Positions 15,943-23,936 of a DNA stretch of 64,000 nt are shown here, piece after piece (positions within the stretch are counted from its first letter, which is position 1; each line of letters begins with the position of its first letter). The stretch is from CAVXSP01 sp963724645 (GTDB lineage Bacteria; Acidobacteriota; Vicinamibacteria; Vicinamibacterales; SCN-69-37). Location: NCBI GenBank assembly GCA_963724645.1, contig CAVRVJ010000006.1, positions 124,001 to 188,000 of the forward strand. Reading direction: 5' to 3'. The notes under the pieces were generated by a model. It was not told the DNA's origin and did not search any database. It saw nothing but the letters and a program-made list of their open reading frames with translations. The position numbers and the translations under genes were made by a program.

Positions 15943-16939
15943 ATGGCGGCTAAGCGCGCATTGATCACCGGCATTACGGGACAGGACGGTTCGTACCTGG
16001 CCGAGTTGCTGCTCGAGAAGGGCTACGAGGTCTTCGGCCTGACGCGACGGCTTTCGGCGGCCAACTACTGGCGCATCGAGCACGCTGCTCGACCGGGTGA
16101 CGCTGATCCCAGGCGACCTGCTCGATCAGCTCTCGCTCATCCGCGTGCTCGAGCGGGTTCGGCCGCACGAGCTGTACAACCTCGCGGCCATGTCGTTCGT
16201 GCCGGCCTCGTGGGATCAGCCGATGTTGACCGGCGAGTTCAACTCGCAGGGCGTCACGCGCGTGCTCGAGGCCATCCGCGTCGTCGACCCGAGCATTCGC
16301 GTCTACCAGGCGTCCTCATCAGAGATGTTCGGGAAGGTCCGCGAGACGCCGCAGTCGGAGACGACGCCGTTTTATCCGCGAAGCCCGTACGGCGTCTCGA
16401 AAGTCTTCGCCCACTACATCACGGTGAACTATCGCGAGAGCTACGACCTCTTCGCGGTGTCGGGCATTCTGTTCAACCACGAATCGCCGCGGCGGGGCCT
16501 CGAATTCGTCACGCGCAAGGTCACCGACGGGGTGGCGCGCATCAAGCTCGGGCTGTCCGGCGAGCTGAGGCTCGGCAATCTCGACGCGCATCGTGATTGG
16601 GGCTTTGCCGGCGATTACGTCCGCGCGATGTGGCTGATGATCCAGCAGGACGTGCCTGATGACTACGTCATCGCGACCGGCGAGAGCCATTCGGTCCGCG
16701 AACTGGTGGACGTGGCGTTCGGCCACGCCGGGCTCGACTGGGAGCGTTACGTCAAGCTGGATCCCGCGTTTCTGCGCCCAGCCGAAGTGGATCACCTGAT
16801 CGGCAACGCCTCGAAGGCCCGCCAGCGACTGGGGTGGTCGCCGAGCATCGACTTTCCCGGCCTGGTCAGGATGATGGTCGATGCCGATTTGGAAAGACTT
16901 TCGGCGGCCCGCAATTCACAATTCAAAACTCAAAACTGA
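15943..16939 (+). CDS. gmd: GDP-mannose 4,6-dehydratase (one frameshift)
   Basis: About 331 residues when read across a +1 shift near 16084. It converts GDP-mannose to GDP-4-keto-6-deoxymannose, the precursor of fucose, rhamnose and perosamine. The N-terminal frame gives ALITGITGQDGSYLAELLL (residues 5-23) and ends at RIEH. The second frame resumes LLDRVTLIPGDLLDQ, then LYNLAAMSFVPASW, SSSEMFG, and YPRSPYGVSKVFAHY with the catalytic tyrosine and lysine, then LFNHESPRRG. Removing one G at about 16084 restores the frame, and no residues are lost. I read this as sequence error. The C-terminus (RNSQFKTQN) is encoded by an AATTCACAATTC-type simple repeat. Confidence 0.88.
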
Positions 16940-16951
16940 GATCGGGATGTC

Positions 16952-17425
16952 CTACCGTCCTCTGCTCTTCATCGCCGATCGCGTTTCGCGCTCCGCTTCC
17001 CGCCGCTTGACCGTCTCGCGCTTGTCGTAAGTCTTCTTGCCTTTCGCGAGAGCGATCGCCAGCTTCGCCTTCCCTTTCTTGAAGTACATGCGGACGGGGA
17101 CGATCGTCATGCCCTTCTCTGTCGTCTTGCCAAGCAGCTTGCGGATTTCTTCCTGGTGCAGGAGCAGCTTGCGAGGACGCAGGGGATCGTGCGAGGCGTA
17201 CCCGCCGTGGCTGTACTGGCCCACGTGGGCGCCGAGCAGGAACGCCTCGCCCTGCTCGATGCGGCAGTAGGCGTCGCGTAGATTCGCGCGGCCTTCGCGC
17301 ATCGCCTTGACCTCGGTGCCGCGCAGCGCCAGGCCGGCCTCGAACGTCTCGAGCAGATGATAGTCGTGGCGCGCTTTGCGATTGTCGGCAATCAGCAGTT
17401 CGCCGGCGTCCTTGTCTTTGGCCAC
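16952..17425 (-). CDS. smpB: SsrA-binding protein SmpB
   Basis: 157 residues, the family length, from a GTG at 17425. SmpB binds tmRNA and delivers it to stalled ribosomes for trans-translation. Visible features are RKARHDYHLLETFEAGLAL (residues 16-34), GTEVKAMREGRANL, the DAYCRIEQGEAFLLGAHV strand with the tmRNA-binding surface, RPRKLLLHQ, and the basic C-terminal tail KKTYDKRETVKRREAERE that reaches into the decoding centre. It converges on gmd with 12 bases between the stops. No ssrA gene was identified in the window. Confidence 0.97.
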   Translation of the reverse strand: MAKDKDAGELLIADNRKARHDYHLLETFEAGLALRGTEVKAMREGRANLRDAYCRIEQGEAFLLGAHVGQYSHGGYASHDPLRPRKLLLHQEEIRKLLGKTTEKGMTIVPVRMYFKKGKAKLAIALAKGKKTYDKRETVKRREAERETRSAMKSRGR

Positions 17426-17507
17426 TCCGTATCAACTTACAACCGACGACGAACGATTCACAACGCAGGAGGGCCGCCGCCTGTTCGGAGCCGTTCCTGG
17501 TGCGTTG

Positions 17508-18395
17508 TCAGCGGCCGCGTGCGAGCCTGGCGGCCAGCAGGATCGCTTCGACGAAACTGCCTGCGTCGGCGATGCCCTGCCGAGCGATGTCGAACGCCGT
17601 GCCGTGGTCGACCGACGTGCGGATGATGGGCAGTCCCAGTGTCACGTTCACGGCCTGGCCGAACGCCAGTAGCTTCACCGGAATGAGCCCCTGATCGTGA
17701 TAGCAGGCCACCACCGCGTCGAACTCGCCGCGCGAGGCGCGAACGAAAATCGTGTCCGCCGGAAACGGCCCGCTCACCTCGACTCCGACAGCGCGGGCCT
17801 CGGCGATCGCCGGCGCCAGCACATCGCGATCTTCCCGGCCGAGCAGACCATCTTCGCCCGCGTGCGGATTGAGGCCCGCCACCGCGAGGCGCGGCCTGGG
17901 AAAGCCAAATCTGGGTAATGACGCGGCGGTCACGCGCAGGATCCGGATCACACGTTCGCGCGTGAGCGCGCCGGGAACGTTCGCGAGTGGAATGTGAACG
18001 GTGGCGAGCACGACGCGCAGCGCGTCGGACCAGAACATCATCACGGCGTCGGGCGTGCCGCACAGGTGCGCGAGCAGGTCGGTGTGGCCCGGCCACGGGT
18101 ATCCGGCCGCCGCGAACGCGGCTTTGTTGATTGGCGCCGTGGCGATCGCCGCGACCTTGCCCGCAAGGGCGTCGTGGGTCGCAGCCACGATCGCCTCGTA
18201 CGCCGCGCGGCCCGATCCTGCGTCCACGCGCCCAACCGGAAAAGCGGCGAGCTCGCCGGACGTGTGCGGCCCGTAAATCACCGGCTGGCAGACGGCCAGC
18301 ACCCGCGCGTCCGCGGCCGCCTTGACGGCGATCTCCGGACCGATCCCCGAAGGATCACCGACGGTGAGCGCGATCGCCGGCAGAGAACCGTTCAT
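17508..18395 (-). CDS. pdxA: 4-hydroxythreonine-4-phosphate dehydrogenase
   Basis: 295 residues from the ATG at 18395, which overlaps the holB stop (ATGA); a start 18 bases upstream is possible but less likely. The enzyme makes the three-carbon precursor for pyridoxal 5'-phosphate. Signatures are ALTVGDPSGIGPEIAVKAA (about 9-27), TAPINKAAF, PGHTDLLAHL with a metal-ligand histidine, AGLNPHAGE, CYHDQGLIPVKLL and DHGTAFDIA with the remaining metal-binding histidines. All expected metal ligands are present, so it should be active. It is translationally coupled to holB. Confidence 0.96.
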   Translation of the reverse strand: MNGSLPAIALTVGDPSGIGPEIAVKAAADARVLAVCQPVIYGPHTSGELAAFPVGRVDAGSGRAAYEAIVAATHDALAGKVAAIATAPINKAAFAAAGYPWPGHTDLLAHLCGTPDAVMMFWSDALRVVLATVHIPLANVPGALTRERVIRILRVTAASLPRFGFPRPRLAVAGLNPHAGEDGLLGREDRDVLAPAIAEARAVGVEVSGPFPADTIFVRASRGEFDAVVACYHDQGLIPVKLLAFGQAVNVTLGLPIIRTSVDHGTAFDIARQGIADAGSFVEAILLAARLARGR

Positions 18396-19426
18396 ATCCC
18401 CAACGCCACCCAATCCGCCACGATCTTCGGACTGGCGTTGCGATCGAGGGCCTGCTGGGCGCGATCGATGGTGCTGAAGGCGCGGGAAAGCCGTCCGGTA
18501 TCGAACGAGCGGCCGAGGTCCCGCAGCGCGCCGGCGACGTCCGTGTTGGCCATTGCGCCGGCCGCACCCGCGTGGAGGGCGGTAAGGTCACGACAGAACG
18601 AGGCCAACATCCCGAGGCGCGCAGCCAGCGCCTCGCGGTCGCGCCGTTTCGATCGGTGCTGCGTCAGGGCGGTGGCCGCCTTGAGGCGCGGCATGACATC
18701 ACGACGCGCCGAGGCCCGCAGCAGCTCGAGGGCGGCGTCGCGGTCCTGGGTCACGTCGCCGGCGTCCTCTGCCAATGCGCGGCTGACGCTGCCCGCCGCC
18801 GCGGTCGCCAACAAGTGCGCGCGCCCAGGTTCTATTTGACAGTGCTCGCGGAGTACCCGCGCCACTTCGGCATCGGTGAGAGGACCGAAGCGCAGTCGCC
18901 GGCAGCGCGATTGGATCGTCGGACGCAGCGTATCCGGATAGGCAGTCACGAGAATCAGGTTGGCGCCCGACGGCGGCTCCTCCAGTGTCTTCAGCAGGGC
19001 GTCCTGCGCCTCGAGCGTCATCTCATCGGCTGGATCGATGATGAAGACTCGGCGCCGCGCCTCGAAGGGCCGATAGCCGGCGATCTCCAGCAACTGGTCA
19101 CGCAAATGCCCGATCTTGATGGAGGCTTCGTCACCTTTGTCAATGACCACCACGTCCGAATGCTGTCCGCGCGCGATCCGCCGGCAGGTCGAGCAGACAC
19201 CGCAGGCATCCGCGAGGGCGGTCCGGCCGCTCGAACCAGCGGCCACTGGCTCTCCGGCCAGCCGGTTCGGGCAGTTCAAGGCCTGAGCGAGCGCCACCGC
19301 AACCGCAAACTTGCCGACCCCTTCAGGACCGCCAAACAAAAGGCTCTGCGGCACGCGATCGCGCGCCACCGCGATGCGCAGCAGGTCGATGAGATGTCGA
19401 TGACCGACGATGGAGGAAAGCGACAC
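18392..19426 (-). CDS. holB: DNA polymerase III subunit delta prime
   Basis: 344 residues from a GTG at 19426. It is a clamp-loader AAA+ subunit that helps load the beta clamp onto DNA. Residues about 30-42 hold the P-loop FGGPEGVGKFAVA, intact here although E. coli HolB does not hydrolyse ATP. A CGVCSTC zinc cluster with a further upstream cysteine lies near 75-81, the Walker B-like FIIDPADEM near 127-135, and the SRC motif in IQSRCRRL near 172. The C-terminal third is the helical collar domain. It is divergent from the efflux operon, and the intergenic space contains a long palindrome. Confidence 0.9.
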   Translation of the reverse strand: MSLSSIVGHRHLIDLLRIAVARDRVPQSLLFGGPEGVGKFAVAVALAQALNCPNRLAGEPVAAGSSGRTALADACGVCSTCRRIARGQHSDVVVIDKGDEASIKIGHLRDQLLEIAGYRPFEARRRVFIIDPADEMTLEAQDALLKTLEEPPSGANLILVTAYPDTLRPTIQSRCRRLRFGPLTDAEVARVLREHCQIEPGRAHLLATAAAGSVSRALAEDAGDVTQDRDAALELLRASARRDVMPRLKAATALTQHRSKRRDREALAARLGMLASFCRDLTALHAGAAGAMANTDVAGALRDLGRSFDTGRLSRAFSTIDRAQQALDRNASPKIVADWVALGI

Positions 19427-19439
19427 GGCGCGTTGTTAG

Positions 19440-19525
19440 TTTTCCACAGAAAGGGGGACGGGTTTCAAATTGTGGAAAACTCCGGTGGTTCTGCCAAGTT
19501 TTCCACAATTTGAAACCCGCCCCCG
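19440..19525. repeat. Palindromic repeat copy 1 (TTTTCCACA / GGGACGGG family)
   Basis: The left arm (about 19453-19481) and right arm (about 19497-19525) pair over GGGTTTCAAATTGTGGAAAA and neighbouring bases, with a 15-base loop. TTTTCCACA occurs at 19440-19448 and 19499-19507, and its complement at 19471-19479. This nonamer fits the DnaA-box consensus TTWTNCACA. The element sits between divergent holB and the TolC-type gene, and three relatives occur at 23.9, 30.1 and 36.0 kb. Confidence 0.8.
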
Positions 19526-19676
19526 TTCCGTGAAATCGCCAGGCAGTAGATCGCCGCTCGAGTCCAAAGGGAGACATGGACAGTTTGATCCCTGTAATGT
19601 TGGACACTGGGCCCCGTGGCGGGCGGCTTTGATCTTCTCGGTGTTCCCTGGACCTCTCGAAAGGAATGACAGCGCA

Positions 19677-21080
19677 ATGGACAGGTTTCGACGCGCGTGG
19701 CTCTCTGCTCTGACCCTCATGTGTTCGCTGCTGGGACACGTCTCGATCGCGTCGGCCCAAGCCGCACCTCCGAATGTTTATCTTCGAGGCGTGCCGTCCG
19801 GCGACGTCACCACGGTGCCCCTGCGTCTGTCTCTAGCGGAAGCCGTCAAGCGCGGGCTCGACAACAATCTGGGTGGCCTGACCGAAGCGCAGCGCCTGCG
19901 GACCGCGGAAGGCACCCGCTGGCGCGGACTGAGCGAGGTGCTGCCCCATCTCAGCGCGAACTTGCGACAGTCCGAACAGCTGGTCAATCTCGCGGCGTAT
20001 GGCTTCACCGGTTTTCCCGGGGTTCCCCCCGTCATCGGGCCGTTCGGCGTCTTCGACGCGCGCGTCGCGGTGTCGGCCCCGCTCCTGGACACTTCGGCAT
20101 TCAAGACCCTGCACGCCGACACGGCCAACCTGCAGGCCGAGCAGTTCACGTACAAGAGCGCGCGCGAAGAAATCGTGCTGGTGGTCGCCAACCTGTATCT
20201 TCAGGCTGTCGCCGATGCGAGTCGGGTGCAGGCCGCGCGTTCACAAGTCTCGACGGCCGAGACTCTCGTGCGGCTTGCGGAGGATCAACGGGCCTCGGGA
20301 CTCGTCGCCGGAATCGAAGTCCTTCGTCAACAAGTAGAGCTGGCCGGCGCGCGACAACGGTTGATCGCGGCGGATGCAGCCGCGGAAAAGGACAAGCTGG
20401 CGCTGGCGCGGTCGATCGGCGTGCCGGCCGGCCAGCCGCTCGAACTGGCGGACGCGATTCCGTTCTCCCCGGCGCCATCGCTCACGCTCGAACAGGCCAC
20501 CGCGCAGGCGTACGCGGAGCGCGATGACCTGCGCAGCGCCGAGGCCCGCGTGGACGCGGCGCGCGCCGCCCGCCAGGCCGCCGTGGGTAATGGTTTGCCG
20601 ACCGTGCATCTCGACGCCGACTACGGCGCGCTGGGTTCCAACATCTCGACGGCGAAGAACACATATGCCATTGCAGCGACGGTGCGTATGCCCCTGTTCG
20701 ATGGCAACTCGACGCGCGGGCGAATCGAGCAGGCGGACGCGGAGCTTCGCCAGCGCGAAATGGAGCTCGCAGACCTGCGGGCCGGGATTCACTATCAGGT
20801 CGCGGCCACGCTGCTGGATCTGAGGGCCGCCGGGGCCGCGGTCGACGTCGCGCGGGACGCTGAGACGCTCGCGCGGCAGCAGGTCGAGCAGGCGCAGGAT
20901 CGGTTTCGCGCGGGCGTCGCCAATACCATCGAGCTCGTCCAGGCGCAGGACGCGCTCGCGGCGGCGTCCGACCGCTACATCGCCAGTCTGTATACCCACA
21001 ACGTCGCGAAGGCCTCCCTCGCCCACGCCCTGGGCGTCGTCGAACGGCGATTCAGTGAGTTCGTCGGAGGACAACAGTAA
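19677..21080 (+). CDS. TolC-family outer membrane efflux protein
   Basis: 467 residues from the ATG at 19677, preceded by AAGGAA. A signal peptide (MDRFRRAW then a hydrophobic stretch) ends after IASAQA near residue 32. The mature part shows the TolC duplication: two long amphipathic helical halves, each with L-rich LSLAEAVKRGLDNN (about 57-70) or LTLEQATAQAYAERDDL (about 266-282) opening, and an ALGVVERR end. TolC proteins form trimeric outer-membrane channels. Its stop overlaps the HlyD start (TAATG), and the MFS pump follows, giving a complete tripartite EmrAB-TolC-type exporter. Confidence 0.93.
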   Translation: MDRFRRAWLSALTLMCSLLGHVSIASAQAAPPNVYLRGVPSGDVTTVPLRLSLAEAVKRGLDNNLGGLTEAQRLRTAEGTRWRGLSEVLPHLSANLRQSEQLVNLAAYGFTGFPGVPPVIGPFGVFDARVAVSAPLLDTSAFKTLHADTANLQAEQFTYKSAREEIVLVVANLYLQAVADASRVQAARSQVSTAETLVRLAEDQRASGLVAGIEVLRQQVELAGARQRLIAADAAAEKDKLALARSIGVPAGQPLELADAIPFSPAPSLTLEQATAQAYAERDDLRSAEARVDAARAARQAAVGNGLPTVHLDADYGALGSNISTAKNTYAIAATVRMPLFDGNSTRGRIEQADAELRQREMELADLRAGIHYQVAATLLDLRAAGAAVDVARDAETLARQQVEQAQDRFRAGVANTIELVQAQDALAAASDRYIASLYTHNVAKASLAHALGVVERRFSEFVGGQQ

Positions 21081-22295
21081 TGGCAGGTTTCTGGAAAGGC
21101 CCGCGGCGGTGGGTCGCCGCCGGCGCGCTCGTCATGCTGGCGGGTGGGGTGTTTGCCGCATGGCGTTATCTCTATCCGCGCGAGTCCACCGATGACGCGC
21201 AGGTCACTGGGCACGTCACGCCCGTGGCATCACGCGTGGCCGGCACGGTGAAAGCGGTGCACGTGCGCGACAACCAGCCCGTGAAGGCCGGCGACGTCCT
21301 GATCGAAGTCGATCCGCACGACTATCAAATCGCGGTGCAGCGCGCCGAGGCGAACCTTGCGGCAGCCGAAGCGTCTGCGAAGGGCGCGCGGACAGAAGTG
21401 CCGATGACCTCCACGACGAGCGGCAGCCAGCTGCATCTGGCGCAGGCCGCCACCGGAAGCGCCGAGGCGGCCCAGAAGGCGGCTGATCGCGAGGTCGAGG
21501 CCTCCCAGGCAAAGGTGCGCGCGGCGCAATCGCATCTCGCCGAGTTCTCCGCCGGGGCGACGCGCGCGTCGCAGGATCTGGAGCGTCTGAAGCCGCTGGT
21601 CGCCAAGGACGAAATCTCGAAGCAACAGTACCGACGTCGCAGTCGCGGCGCAGTTGGCCGCGCAGGCCGCCGTCGAGTCGGCGCAGGCATCGGTGTCCGA
21701 GGCGCAGGCCAACGTCGCGGTGGCCGAGGCGCGGCGCGCGCAGGCCGCAAGCACCGTGGCGCAGGCGCAAGCGCAGACGCAAGCCGCAGAAACCGCGCCG
21801 CAGCAAGTCGCCATGACCCGGGCGCACGCGCAAACGGCAGATGCGCAGGTCCTGCAGGCCAGGGCTGCGCTGGAAGAGGCCAGGCTCGCCCTCGAACGCA
21901 CCACGATCGTCGCGCCGGTGGCGGGAATCGTGAGCCGCAAGAGCGTGGAAATCGGTCAGGTCGTGCAGGTCGGCCAGCCGCTGCTCGCCCTTGCGGGCCT
22001 CGAAGACATCTGGGTGACGGCCAACTTCAAGGAAACCCAGCTCGAGCGGATGCGGCCCGGACAACGGGCCACGATCTCGATCGATACCTACGCGCAGGCG
22101 TACACGGGTCACGTCGACAGCATCGCCGCCGCCACGGGCGCCACCTTCAGTCTCCTACCGCCGGACAACGCGAGCGGCAACTTCGTGAAGGTCGTGCAGC
22201 GCGTGCCGGTCAAGATTGCGCTGGAAGCCGGCCAGAACACTACTGCCACGCTCCGGCCCGGCATGTCGGCCAACGTGACGGTGTTCTTGAAGTGA
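21080..22295 (+). CDS. HlyD/EmrA-type membrane fusion protein (one frameshift)
   Basis: About 404 residues across a +1 shift near 21632 (one extra C in TACC). The first frame gives an N-terminal membrane anchor (VAAGALVMLAGGVFAAW, about 13-29), STDDAQVTGHVTPVASRVAGTV, the biotinyl-lipoyl half VRDNQPVKAGDVLIEVD, and the first coiled-coil helix to SKQQY. The second frame carries the alanine/glutamine-rich second helix, then RTTIVAPVAGIVSRKSVEIGQVV, the second lipoyl half, and a barrel ending NVTVFLK. It links the inner-membrane MFS pump to TolC. Both halves are intact, so the shift is probably a sequence error. Confidence 0.88.
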
Positions 22296-22385
22296 GGTGG
22301 TCGTCCTGGGCGTGAAAACCCGGGGCTCCACGCGGCGTGACTTCCGGCGATCGTGAGGGGCCGGGCTCCGTCCGCACAGGACTTT

Positions 22386-23936
22386 ATGTCGGAATCGCCT
22401 TCGATTAACCCCTGGCTGACCGCCGTCGCCGTAATGTGCGGCACGTTCATGGTCGTGCTGGACACGACCGTCGTCAACGTATCGCTGTCGCACATTGCGG
22501 GCAGCTTGTCGGCCACCGTTGAAGAGTCGACGTGGGTGCTCACCTCCTACATCGCCGCCAACGCCATCGTGCTGCCGATGACGGGATGGCTGGCGACCTT
22601 CTTCGGCCGCAAACAGCTGCTCATTCTGTCGATCACTGGATTCACGCTTGCCTCGGCCCTTTGCGGCGTGGCGCCCAACCTGCCGGTGCTGGTGATCTTC
22701 CGAATCGTGCAGGGCCTGACCGGCGGCGTGATGCAGCCCCTGTCGCAGGCGGTGCTGCTCGAAGCGTTCCCGCCGCACGAGCGCGGCAAGGCCATGGGCT
22801 TCTGGGGACTTGGCATTGTGGTGGCGCCGATTCTCGGGCCGGTGCTCGGCGGTTGGCTGACTGACAACTGGTCGTGGCGATGGGTCTTCTACATCAACAT
22901 CCCGGTCGGTGTGGTCTCGGTGTTTCTCACACGGCTCTGGGTCTATGACCCGCACTACCTCAAGCGCGCGCGGGTCGCGATCGATTACTGGGGCTTGGCG
23001 CTCCTGGCCATCGGCGCTGGATCGTTGCAGCTCATGCTCGACAAGGGCCAGGAAGAAGACTGGTTCGACTCGCGCTTAATTGTCGCGATGGGGCTCGCCG
23101 CAGCCATCGGTCTCGTCACGTTCACCTGGCGAGAGCTCCGCGCGAAGGATCCGATTCTCGACCTTCATGTCTTCCGCCACCGGACATTCACGATCGGCAT
23201 TGTGTTGATGACGATGCTGGGCTTCGTGCTGTTCGGCAGCCTAGTGCTGCTGCCCGTGATGCTGCAGACGCTGTTCGGGTATCCGTCGCTGCAGGCGGGC
23301 ATCGCGATGGCGCCGCGCGGCATCGGCTCCTTTGTCGCCATGCCGGTCGTGGGTTTGCTGACCGCGCGGGTCGACTCACGCAAGCTGATTGCGATTGGGC
23401 TGGCCCTCGGCGGCTGGACCCTGATCTGGCTCGGCTCCTTGAACCTGCAGGCGGGCTATTGGGATTTCTTCTGGCCGCAGATCATCCAGGGCATCGCGCT
23501 CGGGCTGCTGTTCGTCCCGCTGACCACCGCGACGATGGGCGACCTGCCGAAGGAGGAGATCGGCAATGCGTCAACGCTGTTCAATCTGTTCCGGAACGTC
23601 GGCAGCAGCGTCGGCATCGCCGCCGTCGCGACGATGCTGACGCGTTCGCGGGTGGGGCACGTCGCGACGCTGGCCACGCGCATCACGGCCTACGACGCGT
23701 CCGCGCGGACGATGTTTGCACAGCTGCAGCAGATGTTTCAGATGCACGCACCCGGAGCGCCGGCGCAAACGAGCGCGCTCGCCGCAATGAGCGGCATGGT
23801 GCAACGCCAGGCGTCCATGCTCGCGTTCATCGACCTCTTCCGGCTGCTCGGCGTGATCTTCCTCGTCATGATCCCGCTGGTGTTCGTGATGCGCCGGCCG
23901 CGCGGCCAGTCACAGGTAGTGGCGACGGCCGAGTAG
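22386..23936 (+). CDS. DHA2-family (EmrB/QacA) MFS multidrug transporter
   Basis: 516 residues with about 14 membrane segments, as expected for the DHA2 group. The N-terminus shows MCGTFMVVLDTTVVNVSLSHI, the motif D1 helix with the proton-coupling aspartate, followed by STWVLTSYIAANAIVLPMTGWL and motif A-like ATFFGRKQLL. Motif C appears as GLGIVVAPILGPVLGGWLTD. It exports toxic organic compounds using the proton gradient, together with the adjacent HlyD and TolC proteins. The stop TAG (23934-23936) falls on the first bases of a 62-base perfect palindrome. Confidence 0.93.
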   Translation: MSESPSINPWLTAVAVMCGTFMVVLDTTVVNVSLSHIAGSLSATVEESTWVLTSYIAANAIVLPMTGWLATFFGRKQLLILSITGFTLASALCGVAPNLPVLVIFRIVQGLTGGVMQPLSQAVLLEAFPPHERGKAMGFWGLGIVVAPILGPVLGGWLTDNWSWRWVFYINIPVGVVSVFLTRLWVYDPHYLKRARVAIDYWGLALLAIGAGSLQLMLDKGQEEDWFDSRLIVAMGLAAAIGLVTFTWRELRAKDPILDLHVFRHRTFTIGIVLMTMLGFVLFGSLVLLPVMLQTLFGYPSLQAGIAMAPRGIGSFVAMPVVGLLTARVDSRKLIAIGLALGGWTLIWLGSLNLQAGYWDFFWPQIIQGIALGLLFVPLTTATMGDLPKEEIGNASTLFNLFRNVGSSVGIAAVATMLTRSRVGHVATLATRITAYDASARTMFAQLQQMFQMHAPGAPAQTSALAAMSGMVQRQASMLAFIDLFRLLGVIFLVMIPLVFVMRRPRGQSQVVATAE